The notes: generated by a model from the letters alone, not told the origin. Positions 23,021 through 35,922 are shown, numbered from the stretch's first letter. The stretch: 64,000 bases of DNA from Inonotus obliquus (GCA_032164295.1 JAJHTX010000011.1:1612001-1676000), one strand, 5' to 3'. A program made the numbers and translations.

Positions 23021-23500
23021 TTTAGTTCAGCAAGATAAAAATTATGTTGCTATTCTATTAAGTTCAAAATAAACTGTAGTGCATCACTTAGTCAGCAAAG
23101 ATGAAAAGGAATCTGAAGGGTCTAATTCATGTTTGTGTCTACATAGAACAACATCCTTGGCAGACCATGCTGCTGGGCAGGTTGCCTAACTTTCCCTGTC
23201 TCTTTGTGCTGCTATATCACATTATTGATCATGAATTTCAAAACACCTGTGAACCAAGATATATCTCAAACTGAAAAGCCTCTCCTTAAGTGCATACGAA
23301 TGAGCATAGCCTGTGCATCTGGTGATAGCGGCTTTCTGCATGTCATAGGAATGTGACAGAGCATGATTAAGAGAGGAGGTTGGCTGTGCACATGTAATTA
23401 CAAAAGTTAGGACAGTGAGGTGCTTGTGCTAGCCAGTAATAGAACAACTTATGTACTGTATCTATTCATCTCAACAATTACAATTGATGTGTACCCTATC

Positions 23501-25690
23501 TTACAGCTGTTTGCAAAACCATTTGCAGTCAGGCCCTCACGTGCTTTTTTTTTTGATGTGTGTTATGCCTTCAAAGGTCAAAAATGGACTAATTGGCCAT
23601 TTTCTCTGTCAGTACTGCACGTAAAACTCTGATATAAACACGTAAAAAATGTACTCAAAAGCATGCTTCTGACAGTATAAAAATGTCTCAGAAATGTGAT
23701 GTGTGTTTGGTGAAACAAGAAACACAATTGCATCAAGTATGTATCTTACCTCCTTCTTTAGACAATGCAAAGCTTATAACTCACTGAATACTGCACGCAA
23801 AAATATGATACAACTGCATAAAAAATATACTTAAAATGCACTTCCATACATGTCACTATCCCACAAATTCATTGTGTATAGGCCTCAGCAGAAAGGAAAC
23901 AGTCTTGCAGATATCAGTCATCATAATGCTCCCTGCAGACTACACCAGTCATTGCCATCAACTAGATCATCTGAGTCAACAAAAATGCCTCTATCTGGCA
24001 TGTATCTGGGCAATAGATTTGGAAACTGCAAAAGGTTTCATTCATATTTGAATATAATTGTCGCAGTAGCCCTCAATATCGCTGTTCCAATTACCTATAT
24101 AAAGAATCAATTTTACTTGGCAGTTTGCGTCAAGACAGAGGCAATTATACATGGTAGGATGCACAAGAAATATCATGTAGCCACATTTCCAGGATAAGTG
24201 AAACATACTGTAACATTCGACCCAGAGAACAGGGCCTGACAACAACCTCTTTTTAGTTCATCTGCTACAAATACAGTCCGGCCTAGCTTGAGAAAGGAAG
24301 CCACACTGAGCAGGGTGCTCACAGTCAGTGAAGTTCAATGTGATATGCCATTGCAAGTATGGAGTTACGAGCCTCTGTAATGCATTCCAAGACATTCCAA
24401 CATGTCTTTGTCCTGTAGAAGTAGTGAGAACGTAATGGAGTATAGTTTACAGCTTTCATACTTGTCGTGGGCAGTCCCTTTTCTCCCAAGGATCAGCTCA
24501 ATTACAAACCCAGCAAGAGTAACTTGCTATTTCATGTTTAGTGTGCTACGGTCAATCTTATACCAATCATCGCGCAATTAGCAAGACTCCAGAAGTACAG
24601 ACTGAGTTGCTTATAAGGCCAGTTCACTATTTGTCTCTTTTATGGCTCCAGATTGCATGACAAGTAAACTCAGTGATCCTGTCAGATACTGAGACAGTGA
24701 GAATGATTATTGTCAAGAGCATTGATCTCTTCGACATCTAGTGTCCGTGAAAACTTGTGAAAGAGGCTGAGGCTGAGAAAATACACTGGTTTAGTATATG
24801 CAATAGGGGTTGGGGTAGGAGAACAATTAATTAGCAAGCAAGACACGGTGTGTACACGTGCCTCTCGAGACTCTTCACTGCTCTCTCTGCTCTACTACTG
24901 CTATTGTCATCATAACTTGCCGCTCAAGGCTTTCCGACAACCTAAGAGAATGCATTGTGAAGATTCATAAACATGGGATTCAAGTTAGGCAGATTTCAGA
25001 ATGGATGAGCATTTTGGAATGTACATTGTACAATATCATTCAGAAGTACAATCACAAAGGGACTGTTTTAACAGAGATCCTGAAGAACTGTGGAAGGCCG
25101 AGAGCATTAGATTACATCAATACAGAGGTGAGTCATCATTCTGAAGAGTCAACTTGCACCCTTTTATATGTGCTGCATAGTTTCTGCTCAGCTTATTGGA
25201 ATACCAAAATGACATTTATTTAGATAAACTAAATGATATATTGCAACAGAGATGAGGACAAGACGACTCAGAATCAACCATATATAGGGTATTAAGGCAT
25301 GCAGACTTCAGGCTGAAGAAGGTGGCTGCTTCATGTCAAGCTCAGATAGTGCAGAATATGCTGACACAATATGTTTCAGATCTCAAAGATGGCACTAGAA
25401 CGCAGCAAAACTCAATGCATGTGCTACCAGGCTTGAATGAGATCTTATTACTCATCCAAGCAGCTGGTGTTTGTGAACAAAAGTGCTTGTGATTGCCGAA
25501 CTTTTATCTGAAATCAAGCCTGGGCACTTGAGGGTAGGTGAGCTTGTCGGAAGCACTTCTTCATGAGAAGAAAGCAGTGAGTCAATCATTTGATTCCTTC
25601 AGACTATCTAATCTGCCTTTCACACCTTTCACATACAGCTATTTATTGCTACCGGCAATCAGTCTTGATGGGATGGTTGACTGTGTGATC
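23501..25690. repeat. Left arm of a 2.2-kb inverted duplication
   Basis: Reverse complement of 32585-35922 once the 1155-bp R element in that arm is removed (arm lengths about 2190 and 2183 bp). Sampled stretches are nearly identical. For example the frames at 24858-25223 and 33408-33043 encode the same 121 residues, and 24042-24245 and 35382-35179 differ at one residue of 67. The arm holds repeat modules, non-coding sequence and the 5' part of a mariner-like transposase gene. The spacer is about 6.9 kb. Confidence 0.8.
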
Positions 25691-26110
25691 ATTAAGAATG
25701 CATTCAATGCAAACCTCTTTGCAGAATTCATCGCCGGTCTTCTAAACAAGATGGATCTATTCCCTGCACCAAGGTCAATGATTATGATGGACAACTACTT
25801 GATACACAAGGCTCCTGAGGTCTGTTAGCTTATAGAGTCCAGGTTAGCCTCATCCTTGTTATCTGTCCAATATTGTGCTGATGTATGCATAGAGGCATCA
25901 GACTGGAGTTTCTTCCTCCATATTTACTAGACTACAATTCTATTAAGCTTGCCTTCTTGCTTATAAAGATAAAACTTTGGAGATATGGTCTGCAGATGCA
26001 AGGAGACCAATCAATTATTGAGCAACTATATATTCAATCTTATTGTGTCACTTCTAGAGACTGTCAGTCATTCTTTCAACACTCAGTATATAATGTATGT
26101 CGTGTTTAAA
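24858..26110 (+). pseudogene. Tc1/mariner-superfamily transposase, most complete copy
   Basis: The helix-turn-helix region reads RSRLSDNLRECIVKIHKHG … ISEWMSILECTLYNII … GRPRAL (24915-25115). After stops near 25220-25250 the frame goes on through DSESTIYRVLRHADFRLKK (25265-25320). The catalytic part includes ISLDGMVDCVIIKNAFNANL (first Asp, 25660-25720), MMDNYLIHKAPE (second Asp, ~25785) and GIRLEFLPPYLLDYNSIKLAF (25895-25960), the usual third-motif neighbourhood. Several stops and shifts break it. It inserts or moves other copies only if a helper exists; it is itself inactive. Two relatives lie at 241-2640 and 30590-33410. Confidence 0.75.
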
Positions 26111-28140
26111 ATAGGATTTTTTTGTTTATTGATCAGAACAAGTCATATAATTCTATTAGTACAAAATGAAATGCATAGGCAACATAGGTCTAGGTCTGAA
26201 TTTACAGGAAAGGAACAAACTACTTTCTCTTTTTGCTTCCGCTCGCTTTCTATTTGTGCTCTTTGTCTGGGAACATCTTCACCCATGGATTCTCTACTCT
26301 CTGCGCTACTCATCACGTTAAATAGACTTTGACTCACAAAGGTAGTTGTCAGATGAGAGATTGTCTGTATTGCTAACATTGAAGGAGTGAAGCTACCGAT
26401 AGATGCGCTGACATCCTCGAAAGCCTTCTTATTGAAATCACTGCCTTCCAGTCTTAAGAACCTTAACTATTCCTTCATAGGAGAAGCTTTTCAATAATGG
26501 GGCTGATAATCTCTAAGTTTCCTCTGGAATCCTATGCCAAATCCCCTGTGAGTAAAAGATGAAATTGTTCATATCGGCCGACCGATGCTTCTTGTATGCT
26601 GTGGTAAGTGTTGCCATTTTCTATTTGGCACTACTGGTATGAAACCTTGCTTCTCCGTCATGACCTTTGAACTTTTGAAGTCTCAGATCAATCCGTTCTA
26701 TAGCCTGCATTGTCCTCTTGAAACTGTCATATGGATGGGTGGAAAGGTTTCCTAGGATTCTAAAGATGTGCGAGCAATCAGTAAGGAAGAACTGTATCAA
26801 GTCATCATCCTCTATAATCGTAGAAGCCCACAACACCAAGTAGTAGATACTCTCCAATTTAGCAAGTTGCGCCTTGCAATTGCCAACGTTTTCGGTCATC
26901 TCTCATGCTTTCTTAATGTGGAATTTATAGTACGCCTATACCTTGTAAGTGTCTTTGTTGTGTTCCATCAAAAGTTGGAAGCTATTCAAGATGTCACGAT
27001 TGGTGATAATGTTACTGGGCTGCCTATTGTCCTTGGGATCGATTGACACTACTTTAACGCTATCCACTTTCAAAAGGTTATCAGTAGGATCAATATTGTA
27101 CTTTTCAGTAAGTTTTTTCCAATACTCTGCTGCCAATTATCCTCTACCTGCTCAGCTTTGAGACTCTTAACCTCTTCCTTGATTTTGTCTTTGAGTGGTG
27201 CCTTGGTATCTTGAAGTATGTAATTCAAAACTTTCTGAAATTGGTCTCACGTTGGCGACTGCCCTATAGTTGCTGCATAAGGTATATGTTCCTGCAATGA
27301 CTTTGGCTTTACATTGCACCAGGATCCCACCACTTCCTCCTTCTGCTGTGGCAGTTTGAAATTCAAGCACGTAAGCTACTGCTTCCAAAATATCTCTTTG
27401 TTGAATCTGTCTGTTGGGAGGAACACTTGCTGCAGTTGCTCAATTCCAGCTTCAGCAACAAACATCATTGACAGGACTGCACAGGTGCTATCATAAATAG
27501 CATGCAGTAACATTGTCAGAGAAGTTATGATAGAATATGTAGTCGCTTCTGGCAATGTCCTAAAAATATGTTATTTGCACAGTTATCACTTGTCACATGA
27601 AACTCACATTCATCAAGACCATCTCTTCCAGATTGAGCACACTCTCTGCAAGCTGAATTCCAACAGTATCATTCCTTGACCTTACTTTGTTCAATTCGCA
27701 TCTGGTAGCTAGATCCTCCTGCTTCCTCTTAAGTTCCTTTAACTCGGCACGAGTTTCTTTATGCACCTTGTTTTAGGCATCCAACTTGCTGATTATTCTC
27801 ACAAGCAGAGGGTCAATGACACTCACTTCCTTCTTCTAGGCTAGGCATGTTCAAGCATTGTCTGTCTGTTCCTTCAGTTCCTTGGTGTCATCTGCTAGGA
27901 ATATATAAGGACCAGATCTAGGCTAGGAGCAAGATTGAGATACATACAATCATTGCCATTTGTTGCTATTGAGCTCGGGCATGGGATTGGAGACTGTGGC
28001 TTTCTAGAGACCTCCCTTCCTGCTGGAAGCATCTACTAAGTTGTTGATTGAGCAATTAGACCTATTGCCACCAACATTGATAATATATAATCAAACCTGA
28101 AGTAGCCATCTTCTCTTCTTCCTGCTGAGACCGGTATGCT
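26111..28140 (-). pseudogene. Unrecognised decayed coding sequence
   Basis: Minus-strand frames at 27388-27167, 27136-26936 and 26899-26621 look protein-like. One has the block EYWKKLTEKYNIDPTDNLLK; another reads LVLWASTIIEDDDLIQFFLT. They are consecutive pieces of one gene broken by stops and probable introns. Upstream (27850-27600) the frame is rich in charged residues and may be coiled coil. I do not recognise the family. It could be a remnant of a host gene or an unknown element gene trapped between the inverted arms. Confidence 0.4.
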
Positions 28141-28470
28141 ATACTAGCATTCAACATGCATGTCAATGTCAAGAGGAAGCTCACATACCAATAAAACCGA
28201 GCAGGATGCTAGAGCTAGATTGATGTGATGGGTGGCAATAGTAATGGGTAACTAGTGGCTTATCAAGGATCCTGTTCTACCTGTTCTGCCCTGTAGGAAG
28301 ATGTGCCCTGATGCGCTAGATGCTTAGCATGCACAGTACTGTATGTACATGTACATGTGCAACTGAACAATCAGTTGTCAGTGAATGTGCAAGTACTGTA
28401 AGAAGTACGAAAGACACAGAAATTTGAGTACGTAAAAGAGCATTCTTAAAGTAGCAAAAATTACTGTTGA
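28141..28470. other. Divergent intergenic region
   Basis: Separates minus-strand and plus-strand decayed coding blocks. It may be their former shared promoter. No motif is strong enough to name. Confidence 0.25.
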
Positions 28471-29440
28471 AACATGAGAAAATATTGTTGTGTCATTTTA
28501 GAAACCATCTCTCTCTGTCATCCTTTCTTTTTTTTCTTTCTTTTTTTCTACCTCAACATCACGATGACTTTTAAAGGGAGCAAGAATCTGCTAGAGCAGG
28601 CACCTGTGGTCCGCAGAGACAGAGTGGTACAAAAGACAAGGGTGGCCACAAAGCCCAATGCTATAGTGGTAAAGGCCAGGACTGCAAAGAGAAAAGGGTC
28701 CTGACTTGAAAACTCGCCAAAGTGGGGACACTCTAAAAAGCCTATTAAAAATACCAAGGAAGAGGTTTAAATAGTTACCCAGCTACAAAAATCCCAGTCT
28801 AATAGAGATTTTTTTTTCCAGGTTAAACCTCAAGTTATAGGTACTTGTCACAATCTTACTCTCATTTATGAAGAGGATGAAGAGCAAGAAGAACCATCAC
28901 AAGTAGATATTGTGAATATTATTGAAGATGTAGAAGCAGACCTTACTTATCGAGAGGGATCAATAACTTTCTCTGATTTGAAACTCTCTCCTGGTATGTG
29001 CGAGCCATTCTAGAGATGTATTTGTATGACTTAGTAATTTACTAGGTGGCGAAAATGATGTCATGATATCCATGCCTGCCCAAGATAGATGCCAACCTGC
29101 CAGCAATGTATTTAAACAGCACGCTCCTTTTATAGCTCTAGTCAATGATGGATGTAGTTTACGGAGATTAGTGATCGGCTCATTCTCTACGATGTTTGTA
29201 GGAATGTTGCAGAAATCCTTCAACATCATTACACCTTTATTTCACTTGGTTATACTGTCCCTTGGTTTAAGAAAACTACTGCCCAGAAGGTGACACCACG
29301 TTATTTGAATTCCAAGAAAGAGCTTAATGAAATAGCAAAAGGCATTGAGGAGTATATCGCAGAACAGAAAAAGAAGAAGAAGCCAAATGTCACTTGTGAG
29401 GTTGTTACTCACAACATGAACGACGAAACAGTGCATATCT
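28471..29440 (+). pseudogene. Unrecognised decayed coding sequence, divergent
   Basis: Plus-strand pieces include MTFKGSKNLLEQAPVVRRDR (28564), EEDEEQEEPSQVDIVNIIED (28870), and LNSKKELNEIAKGIEEYIAE (29308-29370). They are basic, then acidic, then lysine-rich, in shifting frames. They read as one broken gene of unknown family. I infer coding origin only from the protein-like composition and low stop density in each piece. Confidence 0.35.
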
Positions 29441-30248
29441 GATATGATGATACATCATTACCTAGGATGGTCTGAAACGTTCCAATGCAGCAAATGCAAC
29501 TAAGCCGATTACAACTGCTCCAACCACAAATCAGCAAAAGAAGATGGATCAGGAGGAGATTCTTGGCTCTACTATAAATGAAATTAAGAGAAATCTTGCA
29601 TGCAATGAGCACCTACAGGACATCTGCCTGATCCACTATAATGGCAAGCATATACACTATAATATGATGAATTATGCTGATCATGCTTGACTAATTGTGA
29701 GTTCTGATATTTAAGATTTTCTGCCCAGTAGTATTTTGATGATGACACAGTTGGCTGGTACACTGGGTGTGATGTTCTGAGAGATCCCTGCTCAACTGAA
29801 GTTGATGGACCGTGTAAAGCCACCAGGGAAGAAAGTAATACGTACTAACAATAATCAGGACTCTGACAACAAGGCAAGACATGCACAGAGATCATTTAAA
29901 TCAGGAAACAATTGAAGACAGTCTGGTTTATTGAGCAGTGACTGAAGTGATGGTGAATCTGAATCTACTCTGAGAGCAAGATGAGAGAGTAGCAGATCAC
30001 AGAGAAGTTACTGATGCTCAGAACGGTGTTCACCCAAGTCCTATAGAGGTGGTTACAAGCATTGTCAGTACTGCAGTCCTTGCCGCTCGTATATCAGAAA
30101 TTGTTGCCATTGGAAGGTGTGCAGCAATAGTTCGTCCTTGAGAGAGCGGCATGGCTACTGCAGACAATTGCATACACCCAAAAAGCATAGGAGAACAAGT
30201 GCATCTCTGCTATACGAAATCTAAAACTATCCCCTGGTTAACGTATGG
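29441..30248. other. No gene seen
   Basis: No conserved frame or repeat boundary recognised. Short open frames occur on both strands but do not look like proteins. Confidence 0.35.
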
Positions 30249-30476
30249 TTGAAGACTTGCGAGGATGACAGAGAACGAGGTCGAGATCAGCACAACTATA
30301 CAGTATTTGCCAATGTGTTGAAGAAGAATGGTTATCTATGGGTTGACCCAGTGCTTGCACAACTGTCAGTGTCAGATCTACTTGGTATGACTGTACAAGA
30401 TGGTGTACAAGTCAGCTATGGACTGACAGCTTCTGTCCTCCACTTTACAAAGGATGATGTAGGCAGAATATGAAGG
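30249..30476 (+). pseudogene. 74-codon open piece shared with 1-240
   Basis: The open piece reads RDQHNYTVFANVLKKNGYLW and continues to a stop at 30476. The same sequence, diverged and broken, forms positions 1-240. In both places it directly precedes a minus-strand mariner-like relic. Function and family are unknown. Confidence 0.4.
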
Positions 30477-30589
30477 AACAGTAGAATCTAGACAGGTACA
30501 AGTGACAAATCAGCTACTATGTTACAGGTGCACTAGTAGAAGATACAGAATGACTGGATTGTAACTTGAATCTCCAAAGACTCTAGTCT

Positions 30590-33410
30590 GACACCCCTAT
30601 GCATACATCAGCACAATATTGGGCAGATAACAAGGATAAGGCTGATCTGGACTCTATAAGCTGATGGATCTCAAGAGCCTTGTGTATCAAGCAGTTGTCT
30701 ATCATAATTATAGACCTTGGTACAGAGAATGGATCTATCTTGTTCAGAGGATTGGTAAAGGAAAATACTGAAGGCTACAATCGATATGAGGTTGATTCTG
30801 TGATTCTACCACTCCTTTCAATTAATAATACTTTGATGATTCTACTGCTTCTTACTTCTCTTTGGACTATGGTACTTCTGCTGTCCTATCTACGCCTTAT
30901 AGTTTGGAGGAATACAAGGCTTCTGCAATTTGATCAGGCTAAGACAATTGAGAACCAGTCCTGCAGGCTTTAAGCCAGACTTCTGCACCAGTACCAAACC
31001 CCCAATTCTTACACTTATCTTCTATCATAGTACTGAACCACCAAGCTTCCATACTGACGATACTGATACTGTACTGACCATCCACCTCGATACTGATGTT
31101 TAATAGTCCACAATTAGCCAATACTATGCCTTCGACAATTTGTACAGTCAATATTATGCTCTTGATGGTCTATACAGAGAGGAAGATCAAGAACTGCAAT
31201 CGGTCTGCCTTATGTTACTGCGAGGAGTCGATTTATCAAATGTATTGAAGCTCCAAGTCCATCAGTCTGCCTTACCGAACTGCCACACATTGATATCAAT
31301 AATACCGAGATTGATACTGGTTACCCACCCCGGTACTAGTGTTCGTGACATGTGCTAGATCGACACTGCACCCTTGATGATCCATGTCGAGAGGAAGGTT
31401 GGGAAATGAATCAGATTCAATCTTAGAGAGAACCACCAATCCAACTTGAAAGCGAGGCCAAGCAATGCCCAGTTGAGCCAGACAACATGTACTGATAGAT
31501 ACCAAGGAGCGCGAGCAATCTTATCGATGCCCAGAGATGATCCCAGTGTACTGATTGGTACCAAGCAATAGAGTACTCCACTGCCAAGGCTGAGTTATAC
31601 TGACATGTCAACATTGGTGCATGCTGTCCGATCACTCAGTAGACATCCAGACTGACACCGCACAGATCAGGATACTGGAACAAAGGTAAATTTTGATGAC
31701 ATGCTTCTCCAGAGAAGAAGATGACAGGACCATCATCAGGAGTACCCTTGCTATAGTCTAAAACATGTCCTTATTTTAGCACTGGACGACATCGGTACTG
31801 CCACCCTACATCGGTATCACTCGTCATAAGTTTTCATTGGATTCTTGTCTTGTTCTACCCTATTCTTAGCTTCTTCCTAATAAAACTTCTCATTCATTCG
31901 TCATCTTATGTTTTCTCTTGATTATATTTTTACTTTCATTTCGACCTTATGTTCTCCTTCTGGTACTGGATTGTGGTACAATTCAACTTATAAAAATCCC
32001 TCATTTGGTATCTTGAATGGCTACAGTATTATGGTATTTATAGCCTGCATGTTCTACCGTAGCAAACCAGCTAAGCTAAGAGGAGCTTCCAGAGTGAAGA
32101 TCCAGGTTTTGCTCATCTTGTTCGAGTCCCAGTTTGTTTCTCTTGTCTCATAGTCGCCGGTATCAATATCAGTAGTTGTCGACACCATCTCTCTTTGTGC
32201 TTGCCTGTCATCTCATGACTCGTCTCTTCAAGAACTTCTCACCTGCTTGCCTCCTCCTCTGCTTCATTCTCGCTAACTCAGTACCAACAACGTACAACTC
32301 GATATTGACAGATTCGCCTTAGTATTGACTGTTCCCTCTACTTCTCCTCTCAAACAGTCACCTAGCACTCCTCTATACTTCTCAATCTCGCCAGGCCCTA
32401 TTATCTCTCTTGACAACTTGTCTGTGATAGTACAACTTAGTACTGCCATGTACCGGCCCTCCCAATGCATCTAAATTATACCCTTCTCATCCAGTACTTC
32501 TGATACCGGCCATGTTCTTGCACATTTACCAGCGATAAATTCCACAAAGAGGTTCGCATTGAATGCATTCTTGACGCCTATACAGTCAACCATCCCATCA
32601 AGACTGATTGCCGGTAGCAATAAATAGCTGCATGTGAAAGGTGTGAAAGGCAGATTAGACAGTCTGAAGGAATCAAATGATTGACTCACTGCTTTCCTCT
32701 CATGAAGAAGTGCTTCCGACAAGCTCACCTACCCTCAAGTGCCCAGGCTTGATTTCAGATAAAAGTTCGGCAATCACAAGCACTTTTGTTCACAAACACC
32801 AGCTGCTTGGATGAGTAATAAGATCTCATTCAAGCCTGGTAGCACATGCATTGAGTTTTGCTGCGTTCTAGTGCCATCTTTGAGATCTGAAACATATTGT
32901 GTCAGCATATTCTGCACTATCTGAGCTTGACATGAAGCAGCCACCTTCTTCAGCCTGAAGTCTGCATGCCTTAATACCCTATATATGGTTGATTCTGAGT
33001 CGTCTTGTCCTCATCTCTGTTGCAATATATCATTTAGTTTATCTAAATAAATGTCATTTTGGTATTCCAATAAGCTGAGCAGAAACTATGCAGCACATAT
33101 AAAAGGGTGCAAGTTGACTCTTCAGAATGATGACTCACCTCTGTATTGATGTAATCTAATGCTCTCGGCCTTCCACAGTTCTTCAGGATCTCTGTTAAAA
33201 CAGTCCCTTTGTGATTGTACTTCTGAATGATATTGTACAATGTACATTCCAAAATGCTCATCCATTCTGAAATCTGCCTAACTTGAATCCCATGTTTATG
33301 AATCTTCACAATGCATTCTCTTAGGTTGTCGGAAAGCCTTGAGCGGCAAGTTATGATGACAATAGCAGTAGTAGAGCAGAGAGAGCAGTGAAGAGTCTCG
33401 AGAGGCACGT
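30590..33410 (-). pseudogene. Tc1/mariner-superfamily transposase relic, split by R2
   Basis: Same family as 24858-26110. The N-terminal half (33408-32585) is nearly identical to that copy because it lies in the inverted duplication. The catalytic half is cut at 32528 by an R2 element and resumes at 30755-30590 (…CCTTGTGTATCAAG… corresponding to the IHKAPE region). That distal part is clearly more diverged from 24858-26110 than the proximal part. The gene is therefore a mosaic. Stops and truncation make it inactive. Confidence 0.72.
30756..32528 (+). mobile_element. R2 element, right copy (1.77 kb)
   Basis: Begins TAAAGGAAAATACTG and ends GTTCTTGCACATTTA. Flanks TTGG (30752-30755) and CCAG (32529-32532) fit an original CCGG target duplication altered by C-to-T and G-to-A transitions; the uninterrupted gene copy has CCGG at this point. 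It shares its end with R elements, but its body is mostly different. No conserved coding frame. Confidence 0.65.
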
Positions 33411-35922
33411 GTACACACCGTGTCTTGCTTGCTAATTAATTGTTCTCCTACCCCAACCCCTATTGCATATACTAAACCAGTGTATTTTCTCAGCCTCAGC
33501 CTCTTTCACAAGTTTTCACGGACACTAGATGTCGAAGAGATCAATGCTCTTGACAATAATCATTCTCACTGTCTCAGTATCTGACAGGATCACTGAGTTT
33601 ACTTGTCATGCAATCTGGAGCCATAAAAGAGACAAATAGTGAACTGGCCTTATAAGCAACTCAGTCTGTACTTCTGGAGTCTTGCTAATTGCGCGATGAT
33701 TGGTATAAGATTGACCGTTAAATGTGCGAGAACGCGGCCGGTACCGGAGGTACCGGTCGAGGGGTGTATGGTATAAGAAAATGGGGAGGGCCAAATGAGG
33801 CAGTACTTATCCAGTACGCTCACAGTACTTGTTGTCTGTAGTAGGGGGATGTAAAGGGAGTCAAAGGAATAATAGAAAGAGGTGCTGGACCAGCTAGATG
33901 TTGGGGGGGATGTGTTCTTGTCCGGAATCGAGAGGGTTGGTACCATGGGAAAAACATCGGTACAGGTCGGTACTGCAAGGAAACTGCTAGCATGGGGTGG
34001 TATAGCAAGAAACAGACTGGGGGAGGCTGGTGGCTAAGAGTGTTGACTGGACTGGGAAGGAAACCTGAGCCCTCACACGGGAGGCTAACTCTGAAGGTTC
34101 ACTTGAGACGGAACTGGGATGGGACTGGGACGAAGCTTGAGAGGAGACTGAGACGGAACTGAGAAGGGGGTGAGGAAACCCGAGCCCTCACGCTAGAGGC
34201 TAGCTCCTAAGATTACCTGGAGAGCTACTACGTACAGGAGGAGATATTTATACTACTGTACCGTAGTTAGCTCATAAATCCAAAAGGAGAAAGTAGAAAG
34301 GAAGATCAAAACAAAGAAAAGTCTGAAGAAAAATGTAACAAGGAAAGTGAACATTGCAGCACCATCAGAGGGACAACAAGAAAGGGTTAGGGAGGACAAG
34401 ATACCAATGAAAACGTAGCATATAGTACCCCTGGATGAAAAGTCCTCAGGACAAGAGATCTGCGCCCCTGCTGATTGATACCGACACGTTTCTGGTGGTA
34501 CCGGACCTGAAAACCTTAACAGATACTGACCCTGAGCTTCCCCAAAGAACTGGCATGCATAGTCCAACCATCAGGAATGAATACCAGAGAGGAAGACGTC
34601 TGATCCATGTCATGAGAGCATGTCGAATTGTCAAATTGTCTCGGTACCGGGTTTCTCGGCACTCGGTACTCTCGGTATTCTCGGTACCGGGTTTCTTGAT
34701 GCTCGGTACCGGTACTCTCGGCATTCGGTATCTTGAGAAATGGGACCGACGGTTTCTCTAGGTGTGCTGGTGGATACTGGAAGGTGTAGATGAGACTGTA
34801 CCGTAGCATGGGGTAAGCATAGAATGGGATACCGGGCTCAATACCGAGCTCAGCTGCACGTAGTTCTCTTCACCATAGCACACTAAACATGAAATAGCAA
34901 GTTACTCTTGCTGGGTTTGTAATTGAGCTGATCCTTGGGAGAAAAGGGACTGCCCACGACAAGTATGAAAGCTGTAAACTATACTCCATTACGTTCTCAC
35001 TACTTCTACAGGACAAAGACATGTTGGAATGTCTTGGAATGCATTACAGAGGCTCGTAACTCCATACTTGCAATGGCATATCACATTGAACTTCACTGAC
35101 TGTGAGCACCCTGCTCAGTGTGGCTTCCTTTCTCAAGCTAGGCCGGACTGTATTTGTAGCAGATGAACTAAAAAGAGGTTGTTGTCAGGCCCTGTTCTCT
35201 GGGTCGAATGTTACAGTATGTTTCACTTATCCTGGAAATGTGGCTACATGATATTTCTTGTGCATCCTACCATGTATAATTGCCTCTGTCTTGACGCAAA
35301 CTGCCAAGTAAAATTGATTCTTTATATAGGTAATTGGAACAGCGATATTGAGGACTACTGCGACAATTATATTCAAATATGAATGAAACCTTTTGCAGTT
35401 TCCAAATCCATTGCCCAGATACATGCTAGATAGAGGCATTTTTGTTGACTCAGATGATCTAGTTGATGGCAATGACTGGTGTAGTCTGCAGGGAGCATTA
35501 TGATGACTGATACCTGCAAGACTGTTTCCTTTCTGCTGAGGCCTATGCACAACAAATTTGCAAGATAGTGACATGTACAGAAGTGCATTTTTGAGTATAT
35601 TTTTTATGCAGTTGTATCATATTTTCGCATGCAGTATTCAGTGAGTTACGAGCTTTGCATTGCCTAAAGAAGGAGGTGAGATACATACTTGATGCAACTG
35701 TGTTTCTTGTTCCACCAAACACACATCACATTTCTGAGACATTTTTATACTATCAGAAGTATGCTTTTGAGTACATTTTTTATGTGTTTATATCAGAGTT
35801 TTACGTGCAGTATTGACGGAGAAAATGGCCAATTAGTCCATTTTCGACCTCTGAAGGCATGACGTGCGTCAAAAAAAAGCACATGAGGGCCCGACTGCAA
35901 ATGTTTTTGCAAACGGCTGTAA
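32585..35922. repeat. Right arm of the 2.2-kb inverted duplication
   Basis: Reverse complement of 23501-25690, interrupted by R copy C (33718-34872). Near-identity begins at about 32585. Between 32533 and 32585 and beyond R2 the match to the left arm drops, so the inner breakpoint of the duplication or of a conversion tract lies in the transposase gene. Confidence 0.8.
33718..34872 (-). mobile_element. R element, copy C (1155 bp)
   Basis: Starts TAAATGTGCGAGA and ends GTTCTCTTCA. Flanks CCGT (33714-33717) and CCAT (34873-34876) are a 4-bp duplication; the uninterrupted left arm reads gaccgtagcac. It contains the TATA box (minus strand, ~34250) and a dense run of CTCGGTACC-like motifs at 34640-34735. 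As it is absent from the left arm of the inverted duplication, it inserted after that duplication. Confidence 0.8.

Noticed and set aside
24042..24245. A 67-codon minus frame identical in two places
   Set aside because: Conservation is fully explained by the inverted duplication 23501-25690 / 32585-35922; composition is not protein-like.
32115..32135. A tRNA B-box-like string (GTTCGAGTCCC) in the R2 element
   Set aside because: No matching A box or cloverleaf is seen, and the related R2 copy at 5415-6830 does not keep it.
34253..34567. A 104-codon open frame with hydrophobic C-terminus, conserved in R copies at 14377-14691 and 34253-34567
   Set aside because: The two copies differ at about six residues in the aligned frame, and other R copies have it broken. 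The pattern fits neutral transitions in a repeat, and the frame overlaps the TATA-box region of the element.
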